8,660 nt of DNA from Bdellovibrionales bacterium (GTDB lineage Bacteria > Bdellovibrionota > Bdellovibrionia > Bdellovibrionales > UBA1609). The stretch is taken from assembly GCA_020435025.1 (NCBI GenBank), contig JAGRAG010000020.1, positions 1-8,660 on the forward strand. The letters are read 5' to 3'. Position numbers and translations under genes: made by a program. Below, piece after piece: positions 1 through 5,722 of the stretch. The notes below the pieces were generated by a model that ran no database searches, was not told the origin of the DNA, and was given only the letters and a program-made list of their open reading frames with translations. The stretch's first letter is position 1. Each line of letters opens with the position of its first letter.

Positions 1-36
1 CCTTAAATATTGATCCATAACTAAAGATGCACATCA

Positions 37-57
37 AAACCGGTAAAAAATCGGTTT
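37..57 (-). terminator. weak terminator candidate after the EamA-type permease gene
   Basis: A six-base-pair inverted repeat (37-42 pairs with 52-57, nine-base loop) lies immediately downstream of the permease stop codon on the minus strand. Only a short run of T follows on that strand, so it is a weak Rho-independent terminator at best. Confidence 0.3.
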
Positions 58-60
58 AAA

Positions 61-909
61 TTAGACTCTCCGCTTTTCTGTTTTCAAACCAATCCACGTA
101 TTTCCTATCACGGATAAAAAAATCACTGCCATACCAAATAGAGATGTCATGGTGACTTCTTCAGAAAAACCAAACCAACCCACGAGAGCGGCGATGGCAA
201 TTCCTAAGTAATTTACAATTGAAACTTTTGAAGCTTGTTCCATCTTATAAGATTTCGTCATAAAAACTTGCGCAATTTGCGTAAATAGTCCCAAAAGTAT
301 GATAAATCCCCAATCCTCTCCGTTTGGAGTCACCCAATAGATCCATGTAAACGGAAACAAAAGCGGGAGGGTGACTAGCGGAAAGTAGAAAACGATGACC
401 AGCTCATGTTCGCTCTTTCTTAAATGCCGAACGAGATTATAAGCAATTCCAGACCCCACTGCCGAAAGCAAACCTATCCCAAAAGGAACCAGTGCCACAC
501 TGTGATCCAATCCCTTAACAAAAAGAACTCCTATAAATGCAAAAAGAAAAAAGAACCACTGAATCGGCAGCGCTTTTTCCTTTAAAAATAGAGAGGCAAT
601 TATAAGAGTGGTCATTGGCGACAAGTACTGGATCTTGACTGCCGTAGCGAGAGGAATTTCTTGAATGGTGTAAAAGTATCCGCAAAGTGCTAACGTACCT
701 GCAAATCCCCTAAAGAAAAGACCTTTCCTATTCTTGCCCCACAACGAAAGCTTGCTTCTTTTTATCGCCCAAAAAGTAAGAACAAATGAGATCAAAGAAC
801 GAAAAAAAACTAACTCAAAAAAAGGAATATGGGAAAGATACTTAACGCAAACATGAGTGACAGAAAAAGAAAGTACGGAGACGAGCATAAATAACAGGCC
901 TTTGCTCGT
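61..909 (-). CDS. EamA/DMT-superfamily permease, probable non-ATG start
   Basis: Inner-membrane transporter of the drug/metabolite transporter superfamily; substrate unknown. Numbered from the first ATG (position 888, 275 residues), the protein is two EamA repeats, about residues 1-126 and 134-267. It has roughly ten hydrophobic segments, with the characteristic end-of-repeat SLFLKEK at 99-105 and a matching stretch ending GFSEE at 240-244. The tail (KTEKRRV) is basic, fitting a cytoplasmic C-terminus. The ATG lies inside the first membrane helix and has only a weak AAAGG ten bases upstream. In the same frame a strong GGAGG (916-920) sits six bases before an ACG codon at 907-909. Starting there adds ACG-AGC-AAA-GGC-CTG-TTA-TTT, giving SKGLLF before the helix, which is the normal DMT N-terminus. 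No ATG, GTG or TTG occurs between the upstream in-frame TGA and position 888. I therefore give the extended form (282 residues). The family call is firm; the start is inferred. Confidence 0.82.
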   Translation of the reverse strand, partial: TSKGLLFMLVSVLSFSVTHVCVKYLSHIPFFELVFFRSLISFVLTFWAIKRSKLSLWGKNRKGLFFRGFAGTLALCGYFYTIQEIPLATAVKIQYLSPMTTLIIASLFLKEKALPIQWFFFLFAFIGVLFVKGLDHSVALVPFGIGLLSAVGSGIAYNLVRHLRKSEHELVIVFYFPLVTLPLLFPFTWIYWVTPNGEDWGFIILLGLFTQIAQVFMTKSYKMEQASKVSIVNYLGIAIAALVGWFGFSEEVTMTSLFGMAVIFLSVIGNTWIGLKTEKRRV

Positions 910-932
910 TTTTAACCTCCGTGAAACTCACG
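907..932 (-). promoter_or_regulatory. Shine-Dalgarno and short hairpin before the permease, pointing to an ACG start
   Basis: On the minus strand a CGGAGG core (916-921) is spaced six bases from an in-frame ACG (907-909). A perfect five-base-pair hairpin (920-924 with 928-932, three-base loop) abuts the 5' end of the Shine-Dalgarno and shares its first base, so folding could partly mask the ribosome site. The pairing and spacing are seen directly; any regulatory role is inference. Confidence 0.4.
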
Positions 933-950
933 TTACACACACCTACTTCA

Positions 951-988
951 AAAAAAAAATCTCCTTAGCAAAACCAAGGAGACTTTTT
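951..988 (-). terminator. Rho-independent terminator of rpmE2
   Basis: A seven-base-pair stem (960-966 with 976-982, nine-base loop) lies downstream of the rpmE2 stop. On the minus strand it is followed by nine consecutive T (complement of 951-959), a classic intrinsic terminator. A five-T run at 984-988 on the plus strand would let it act in that direction too, although no plus-strand gene precedes it. It separates rpmE2 from the permease, whose ribosome site begins only about 30 bases further on. Confidence 0.8.
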
Positions 989-1017
989 CTCTTTTCTTAT
1001 CCAGAAGGACTTTAAAA

Positions 1018-1266
1018 CTACTTTGAACGTCCGTACTTTCTTTTAAATCGCTCTGCGCGACCTTCCGCATCGGCAACCCGTTGTTTACCTGTATAAAAAG
1101 GGTGCGATTGACTTGAAATATCTGTTTTAAAGACAGGATACTCTTTGCCATCTTTCCAGGTGATCGTGTCTTTTGTCTTCATCGTCGACTTCGTCAAAAT
1201 CGCAAAATCACAGGATAGATCTTGAAAAACTACATCTCTTACTTCGGGGTGTATTCCTTGTTTCAT
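1018..1266 (-). CDS. rpmE2: 50S ribosomal protein bL31, type B (zinc-free)
   Basis: Structural protein of the large ribosomal subunit, near the central protuberance. The 82 residues match the type B (L31p-long) pattern: an MKxGIHPE start, a WKDGKEYPVFKTDISS core (37-52), then SHPFYTGKQR and a basic FKRKYGRSK tail. The zinc-ribbon CxxC pair of type A L31 is absent; the only cysteine is C19. In many bacteria the zinc-free form is a Zur-regulated alternative to a zinc-binding paralogue, while in others it is the only L31. I see no convincing Zur box upstream, so which case applies here is open. The Shine-Dalgarno is weak (GGAA about seven to ten bases before ATG). The gene appears monocistronic, closed by the terminator at 951-988. 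Confidence 0.92.
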   Translation of the reverse strand: MKQGIHPEVRDVVFQDLSCDFAILTKSTMKTKDTITWKDGKEYPVFKTDISSQSHPFYTGKQRVADAEGRAERFKRKYGRSK

Positions 1267-1360
1267 ATCTAATTCCAGCTTCTAAGTTTAGGTTATTCAT
1301 ACGGTTTCTAAAACAAGCCAGGAACTTAACACTTCTCGCCAGAGATGGCAATATCTGACG

Positions 1361-1388
1361 TTGAAAAAGTAAATCTCTCCACTATCAT
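1361..1388 (+). promoter_or_regulatory. candidate sigma-70 promoter for msrA
   Basis: TTGAAA at 1361-1366 and TATCAT at 1383-1388 are each five-of-six matches to the -35 and -10 consensus, separated by 16 bases. Starting here would give msrA a leader of about 145 bases. That leader contains a seven-base inverted repeat (CCTATTC at 1432-1438, GAATAGG at 1457-1463). An AT-rich run at 1395-1406 offers another possible -10. Sequence-pattern call only. Confidence 0.35.
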
Positions 1389-1541
1389 CATAACTATATA
1401 AAATTATTAGCTATTTTTGTAAGTAACTTTTCCTATTCGACCTCGTATCTCATTGTGAATAGGCTGGGATAGGAGAAATTGGCTAGACAATTTTTAGGAA
1501 AATTTTAAACTCTGTCGTGAGGACGCTCTGGGAGGTCCGAA

Positions 1542-2186
1542 ATGGTAAATATTTTTTTGGCTTTTTTATTGATAGGCTCTACCAATCTATATGGTGAGTC
1601 CAAGGCGAGTGCGACAGAGGATAAAACAGTGGCAAAAGAGCAATCAACTTCAAAAAATTTAGAAAAGGCCGTCTTTGCAGGTGGCTGCTTTTGGTGCATG
1701 GAACCCGCGTTTGATATCGTTAAGGGCGTACATAAGACCTATTCCGGTTATATAGGGGGAAATAAAAAAAATCCCAGTTATGAGGAGGTGTCTTCCGGAT
1801 CCACTGGACACACGGAGGCCTTAGAGGTCCACTATGATCCCAAAGTGGTTTCCTACAGAGAACTCGTCGATGTTTACTGGACAACCATGGACCCCACAGA
1901 TGCAAAAGGCCAATTTGTTGATAGAGGGACACAGTACCGGCCGGGGATTTTTTATTATACTGAAGAGCAAAAAAAGATAGCGGAACAGTCTAAGCAAGAA
2001 CTTACAGATAAAAAGGTTTTCGACAAACCCATTGTCGTAGAAATCACTCAAGCTGGTACATTTTTTCCAGCAGAAGAGTACCACCAAGACTATTACAAAA
2101 AAAATCCGATTCGCTACAAACTTTATAGATTCAATAGTGGCCGTGACAAATTTCTGGAAAAGTTCTGGAAAAAGAAATCGAAGTAA
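1542..2186 (+). CDS. msrA: peptide-methionine (S)-S-oxide reductase MsrA, exported form
   Basis: Reduces the S-epimer of methionine sulfoxide in proteins and free methionine, repairing oxidative damage. The 214-residue product has the catalytic GCFWC motif at 48-52 (nucleophile C49), a TGHTEALEV segment with the expected active-site glutamate E92, DPTDAKGQFVDRGTQYRPG at 117-135, and PAEEYHQDYY at 176-185 followed by YRFNSGRDKFL. Only two cysteines are present, C49 and C52, so recycling would have to use the local CxxC rather than the C-terminal cysteines of E. coli MsrA (inference). Residues 1 to about 18 form a hydrophobic leader with likely cleavage near LYG-ES and a polar linker to residue 40, so the enzyme probably works in the periplasm or is membrane-tethered; the leader lacks a basic n-region, so the export call is moderate. 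The start is well supported: GGGAGG at 1530-1535, six bases before ATG, with an in-frame TGA at 1518. A long hairpin follows the stop. Confidence 0.95.
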   Translation: MVNIFLAFLLIGSTNLYGESKASATEDKTVAKEQSTSKNLEKAVFAGGCFWCMEPAFDIVKGVHKTYSGYIGGNKKNPSYEEVSSGSTGHTEALEVHYDPKVVSYRELVDVYWTTMDPTDAKGQFVDRGTQYRPGIFYYTEEQKKIAEQSKQELTDKKVFDKPIVVEITQAGTFFPAEEYHQDYYKKNPIRYKLYRFNSGRDKFLEKFWKKKSK

Positions 2187-2194
2187 TCGGAAGA

Positions 2195-2288
2195 TCGGCC
2201 CCTCCTTAATTGCGAGTGAACTCCTTTTAAAGATTTCAAACTGCACCCTTTAAAAGGAATTCATTCGCAATTAAGGGAGGGGGACCGA
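2195..2288. repeat. long imperfect palindrome downstream of msrA
   Basis: Positions 2195-2232 pair with 2248-2288 around a 15-base loop (2233-2247). There are 37 base pairs, with one C-A mismatch (2221/2259), one G-T pair (2216/2264), a one-base bulge (2277) and a two-base bulge (2283-2284). It begins nine bases after the msrA stop. No T-run follows the stem on either strand, so it is not a textbook intrinsic terminator. It could instead be a 3'-end stabilising or processing hairpin, or a small palindromic repeat element. No flanking target duplication is evident. Confidence 0.7.
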
Positions 2289-2433
2289 CCAAAAATTGAT
2301 CATTTCTTGAAGTTTCTACGTAGCTTTTACCAATCTCATAGAAGATGAGAGTTAAAAATTCCGTGCTTTTCCCCTTTTACAAAACAGATCGAGTATAACG
2401 GAACTAGCTTTTAGTAATCTTGGAGGGAGTATT

Positions 2434-2784
2434 ATGAAAAAGCCTATGTTAGTTTCATTTTTATTTTTACTCACATCAACCACCGGCGCCGAACCCAACA
2501 GGGTTCAACCGGGAAATTGGTCACAGATAGAGTGGCAGCAATCTATAAAAAGCGTTCCATTAGAAGTTTTCAACCAATCTGACAACATGGAAGCTCTGAT
2601 GCTCATGAAAATGACCCCAGAACAATATCAGCAAGCTATGTGGTTTAAGGATCACCCTGAAGATTCCTGTAAAGAGGCCGATTGGACGCAAGTAGAATGG
2701 TGGTGTGAAGCCCATCGTGAAAACCAATCACAATACAAAGCCATGAAAGAAAAAGCTGACTGGCAAGAGTGGCGTCATCGGTAA
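2434..2784 (+). CDS. small secreted tryptophan-rich protein, unknown function
   Basis: I do not recognise this protein. It has 116 residues with a typical signal peptide (MKK, hydrophobic core, likely cleavage after TTGA at residue 19), giving a mature periplasmic or secreted product of about 97 residues. That product holds eight tryptophans (29, 34, 70, 84, 89, 90, 110, 113) and two cysteines (C79, C91) that could form a disulfide. A short motif recurs: NWSQIEW at 28-34, DWTQVEW at 83-89 and a shorter DWQEW at 109-113. The region at 48-72 (Met/Gln-rich, MKMTPEQYQQAMWF) looks helical. The start is supported by GGAGGGA at 2422-2428 with a five-base spacer. A TATAAC at 2394-2399 could be a -10, but no good -35 precedes it. 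The gene ends in the shared terminator and converges with infC. Confidence 0.75.
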   Translation: MKKPMLVSFLFLLTSTTGAEPNRVQPGNWSQIEWQQSIKSVPLEVFNQSDNMEALMLMKMTPEQYQQAMWFKDHPEDSCKEADWTQVEWWCEAHRENQSQYKAMKEKADWQEWRHR

Positions 2785-2808
2785 AAAGGGACAGAAGTCC
2801 CTTTTTAC
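2781..2808. terminator. bidirectional terminator shared by the Trp-rich gene and infC
   Basis: A perfect 12-base-pair palindrome (2781-2792 with 2797-2808) encloses a four-base AGAA loop. The core GGGAC/GTCCC is flanked by A5 on one side and T5 on the other, so it works as an intrinsic terminator in either direction. The stop codon of the plus-strand gene (2782-2784) lies in one arm and the infC stop (2805-2807) in the other; only 20 bases separate the two stops. Confidence 0.9.
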
Positions 2809-3437
2809 GCTTCCGCTCCTAATTCAGAGTCATCGTCTTCAAGGTGGTCATCAGCCCCTTTGTCACTTTTTTTATAAACTTCTATTTTAGCAGGATCAGG
2901 CGCTAAAATAGTAAACATGAAGCGCCCTTCTTTCTTTGGGGCCGCTTCGACCGCCGAAAGAGGCTCCAACATTTTGATCACTTTTTCTAAAACCTGCAGT
3001 CCCAGGTCTTGGTGAGCCATCTCTCGACCTGAGAAACGCAAGTTCACTTTGACCTTACTGCCATCTAATAAAAAGCGAGTGGCATGTTTCATTTTAACCT
3101 GTAGATCGTGCTCATCTGTTCTGGGGCGAACCTGTATCTCCTTAATAGAGATGACGGCCTGTTTTTTCTTTGCGGCTACGGTCTTCTTTTTATTTTCGTA
3201 CTTCCATTTACCGTAATCCATAATTTTGCAGGTGGGTGGCTTCGCTTGAGCGGCCACTTCAATCAAATCTAAACCTGCATCTTCAGCCAAAGACAATGCC
3301 TGTGGAACTGACATAATTCCAGCCATCTCGCCATTCTCATTAATCACCCGTACTTCGGATGCGACTATCTCTCTATTTACACGGTATCCAGAATCTCTTT
3401 CTGGCTTTCCTCCCCGTCTCGTTTTAGTTCCTCGAAT
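2805..3437 (-). CDS. infC: translation initiation factor IF-3, AUU start
   Basis: IF-3 binds the 30S subunit, keeps it apart from 50S and enforces correct initiator tRNA and start-codon choice. With the AUU start the product is 210 residues. It begins RGTKTRRGGKPERD, then YRVNREIVASEVRVINENGE (the conserved IF-3 N-domain entry) and PPTCKIMDYGKWKYE, with a Lys-rich linker. The C-domain carries KEIQVRPRTDEHDLQVK and VNLRFSGREMAH. The tail is acidic (DDHLEDDDSELGAEA). The first canonical start is GTG at 3347, which would delete about 30 residues of the N-domain. No ATG, GTG or TTG lies between it and the upstream in-frame TGA (3474-3476). The ATT at 3435-3437 sits seven bases after an AGGAG (3445-3449), matching known infC practice. 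thrS lies 82 bases upstream on the same strand with no terminator between, so the two are probably co-transcribed. rpmI and rplT do not follow. Confidence 0.95.
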   Translation of the reverse strand: MRGTKTRRGGKPERDSGYRVNREIVASEVRVINENGEMAGIMSVPQALSLAEDAGLDLIEVAAQAKPPTCKIMDYGKWKYENKKKTVAAKKKQAVISIKEIQVRPRTDEHDLQVKMKHATRFLLDGSKVKVNLRFSGREMAHQDLGLQVLEKVIKMLEPLSAVEAAPKKEGRFMFTILAPDPAKIEVYKKSDKGADDHLEDDDSELGAEA

Positions 3438-3449
3438 CTTTTTTCTCCT
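3435..3449 (-). promoter_or_regulatory. infC: infC ribosome-binding site and AUU initiation codon
   Basis: On the minus strand AGGAG (3445-3449), an A-rich seven-base spacer (3438-3444) and ATT (3435-3437) form the initiation region. In E. coli the AUU start is the target of IF-3 autoregulation, because IF-3 discriminates against non-canonical start codons. The same feedback is inferred here from the identical start codon. Confidence 0.85.
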
Positions 3450-3519
3450 GGTTCTGTTAAACTTACCTTCCCATCACAAGCTTATAAAGCCCATGATCTT
3501 GTATTAAAATTATAATCCG

Positions 3520-5499
3520 TTAAAACTCTGCCGTCACTTCTTGCGATTGAGTCTTCGTTTCAAGCAAATAAGGACTCACTAATGTTCTGGACCGGTTCTC
3601 TGTGACGACCGTATGAACAAATTCTTTCAACTTAACGCCATATTTTGTATCACCATTACGCAATCTAATAGAAACTGTTCCGTTTTCTTTTTCCTTATCC
3701 CCAATAATTAACATATATGGAGTTTTAAGAAGTTGGGCTTCCCGAATCTTGTAACCCAATTTTTCAGAACGATCATCCAAATGAACGCGAAGGCCCTCGC
3801 TATGTAAGGCCTCATATATTTCTTGGCAATACTCTTGCTGATGATCTGTTACATTTAAAATTCGAACCTGAGTCGGTGCCAACCACATCGGTAAGTGACC
3901 GGCCGTGTGTTCTAAGTAGACTCCTATAAATCTCTCAAGAGATCCTAAAATCGCTCGATGAAGCATAACGGGAGCGTGATCCGCATTGTCTTCACCTTTG
4001 TACTTTAAAGAAAAGGCTTCGGGCATATTAAAGTCACACTGTAATGTTCCCAACTGCCAATCTCTTTTAAGTGCATCAACAAACATAATATCTAGCTTGG
4101 GACCATAAAAGGCCCCGTCTCCTGGATTCACTTCATACTTCAAATTCATTTTTTCAAGGGCTGATCTCAATGCGCCTTCGGCCTGATCCCATATCTCATC
4201 AGACCCCATGCGCTTTGCCGGACGTGTTGAAAGATAAATGCGATATTCCGTCATTCCAAGTTTTTGATAGACTTCCGCAAGTAACTTCATAAAAGACTGA
4301 ATCTCTTCCTGCATCTGTTCCATTGTACAAAAAATATGAGCATCATCTTGGCAAAAAGAGCGAACTCGAGTCAGACCATGCATCACGCCGCTACGTTCGT
4401 TACGATGAAGCCGACCAAAATCGGCAATTCTTAAAGGAAGATCTCGGTAAGAATGTTTGTCCATAGAATAAAGGACACAATGGCCAGGGCAGTTCATCGG
4501 TTTTACAGAGAAATCCCTTTCATCAATCTGAGAAAAGAACATATTCTCACGATAGTTTTCGTAGTGTCCTGACTGGTGGTAAAGATCAACATCAAAAATT
4601 TGTGGAGTGATCACCTCTCCATAACCATACTTTCGATATTTGTCCCTCATAAAATCAACCAGCTGATTGTAAATTACCGACCCCTTGGCCGTAAAAAAAG
4701 GAGCTCCAGGGCTTAACTGATTAAAGTGAAAAAGTCCCAAGTCTTTTCCTAATTTTCTGTGATCTCGTTTTTTCGCCTCTTCCAAATTATGAAGATACTC
4801 TTTCAATTCCTTTTTATCGGCAAAGGCTGTTGCATAGATCCTTTGAAGTCTTTCTCTGTTTTCATCACCCCGCCAATACGAACCTGCAAGGCTTAAAATT
4901 TTCACAGCTTTGATTTGTCCCATATGCTGAACATGAGGCCCTCGGCAAAGATCAAACCAATCTTCTCCAGAAAAATAGATCCCCACTTGGTCGGTTTTTA
5001 GATCTTCAATCAGCTCAACCTTAAATCGCTCTCCCATCTCTCGAAACCGCTTTATCGCCTGATCTGAACTCCAGTCTTCTCGTCGAATGGGAGCCGCCGC
5101 TTTGATGACTTTTTTTAATTCCTCTTCTATTTTTTCCAAACACTCAGGCGTGAAAGTCCTCTCCGTATCAAAATCATAGTAAAATCCAGAATCAATCACG
5201 GGACCAATTGTGACTTTCACTTCTGGCCAAAGATTTTGTACGGCTTGGGCCATAGCGTGCGCTGCGGAATGACGAATCACTTCAAGTCCTTCGGCACTTC
5301 GAGCGGTTACAATACTAAGGCGCGTTCCGTCTTTTAATTGAGTACGAAGGTCGATGACTTCTTTTTGGCCATTAATTTGCCCACCCACCGTATCTTGAGC
5401 CAATCGGCTGCCAATAGATTCAGCCACCTCTAAAACTGTTGGATTATGATCAAAGACTTTTACAGATTCATCGGGAAGAGTGATTCGAACTTCTGGCAT
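3520..5499 (-). CDS. thrS: threonine--tRNA ligase
   Basis: Cytoplasmic class II aminoacyl-tRNA synthetase that activates threonine and charges tRNA-Thr. The 659 residues show the full architecture. The TGS domain spans about 1-63. The editing domain has the metal-site motifs HSAAH (77-81) and CRGPH (185-189), used to hydrolyse Ser-tRNA-Thr. The catalytic core has the zinc ligands C337 (MNCPGHC), H388 (DDAHIF) and H514 (MLHRAILGS), motif 2 around HRNE (365-368) and R380, and motif 3 at 513-526 (ending LERFIG). The anticodon-binding domain runs from about 541 to 635. The last 20 or so residues are a polar tail slightly longer than in E. coli ThrRS (642 residues). ATG at 5497-5499 follows a modest AAAGG. 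It heads a probable thrS-infC unit. I see no T-box leader or obvious tRNA-like operator, so its regulation cannot be read from the sequence. Confidence 0.98.
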   Translation of the reverse strand: MPEVRITLPDESVKVFDHNPTVLEVAESIGSRLAQDTVGGQINGQKEVIDLRTQLKDGTRLSIVTARSAEGLEVIRHSAAHAMAQAVQNLWPEVKVTIGPVIDSGFYYDFDTERTFTPECLEKIEEELKKVIKAAAPIRREDWSSDQAIKRFREMGERFKVELIEDLKTDQVGIYFSGEDWFDLCRGPHVQHMGQIKAVKILSLAGSYWRGDENRERLQRIYATAFADKKELKEYLHNLEEAKKRDHRKLGKDLGLFHFNQLSPGAPFFTAKGSVIYNQLVDFMRDKYRKYGYGEVITPQIFDVDLYHQSGHYENYRENMFFSQIDERDFSVKPMNCPGHCVLYSMDKHSYRDLPLRIADFGRLHRNERSGVMHGLTRVRSFCQDDAHIFCTMEQMQEEIQSFMKLLAEVYQKLGMTEYRIYLSTRPAKRMGSDEIWDQAEGALRSALEKMNLKYEVNPGDGAFYGPKLDIMFVDALKRDWQLGTLQCDFNMPEAFSLKYKGEDNADHAPVMLHRAILGSLERFIGVYLEHTAGHLPMWLAPTQVRILNVTDHQQEYCQEIYEALHSEGLRVHLDDRSEKLGYKIREAQLLKTPYMLIIGDKEKENGTVSIRLRNGDTKYGVKLKEFVHTVVTENRSRTLVSPYLLETKTQSQEVTAEF

Positions 5500-5592
5500 T
5501 GTACCTTTTTTGACGGTTCTCCGCTATTGTCTAACAGATTAATTATATTCATGTTTCCTGGGCAAAACCATTTTTACCCCTAAGCCCTCATA

Positions 5593-5620
5593 TTTATCGC
5601 AATTTCTAACGCCCTGTCAA
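5593..5620 (-). promoter_or_regulatory. candidate promoter of thrS-infC
   Basis: On the minus strand a perfect TTGACA (5615-5620) is followed after 16 bases by GATAAA (5593-5598), four of six matches to the -10 consensus. This would give a leader of roughly 85 bases before thrS. It is the best promoter-like pattern in the divergent 223-base intergenic region. Confidence 0.5.
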
Positions 5621-5699
5621 TCGGTCCTCCGCGCAATTCGGCCATGATTAACTGCTAAAATCAACCGACCGATGTTGGGTTCCTTGCGTCAAAGCCACT

Positions 5700-5705
5700 T
5701 ATAAT
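5700..5705 (+). promoter_or_regulatory. -10-like TATAAT before the 619-residue secreted protein gene
   Basis: A perfect TATAAT lies 17 bases before the ATG at 5723, which would give a very short leader. The nearest -35-like hexamer (TTGGGT, 5675-5680) is 19 bases away, longer than ideal. The ribosome site is also weak (GAAGAC). Pattern call only. Confidence 0.35.
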
Positions 5706-5722
5706 CTAAAAGACTCGAAGAC

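Noticed and set aside
948..1151. 67-codon minus-strand frame over rpmE2 and its terminator
   Set aside because: It lies in another frame of rpmE2 and its 3' end is made of the terminator stem and A-tract.
1173..1358. 61-codon plus-strand frame upstream of msrA
   Set aside because: Its first half is antisense to rpmE2, it has no Shine-Dalgarno and the composition is not protein-like.
1821..2246. 141-codon minus-strand frame overlapping msrA
   Set aside because: Antisense to the well-conserved MsrA coding region and to the long hairpin; no ribosome site and no recognisable product.
5620..5673. Seven-base inverted repeat ATCGGTC/GACCGAT beside the thrS -35
   Set aside because: Considered as an operator or ThrRS autoregulatory site, but a 7-bp repeat 40 bases apart is not rare by chance and there is no further symmetry or tRNA-like fold.
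5500..5722. Possible T-box or tRNA gene in the thrS leader
   Set aside because: No T-box core, no antiterminator/terminator pair, and no cloverleaf or T-loop sequence on either strand.
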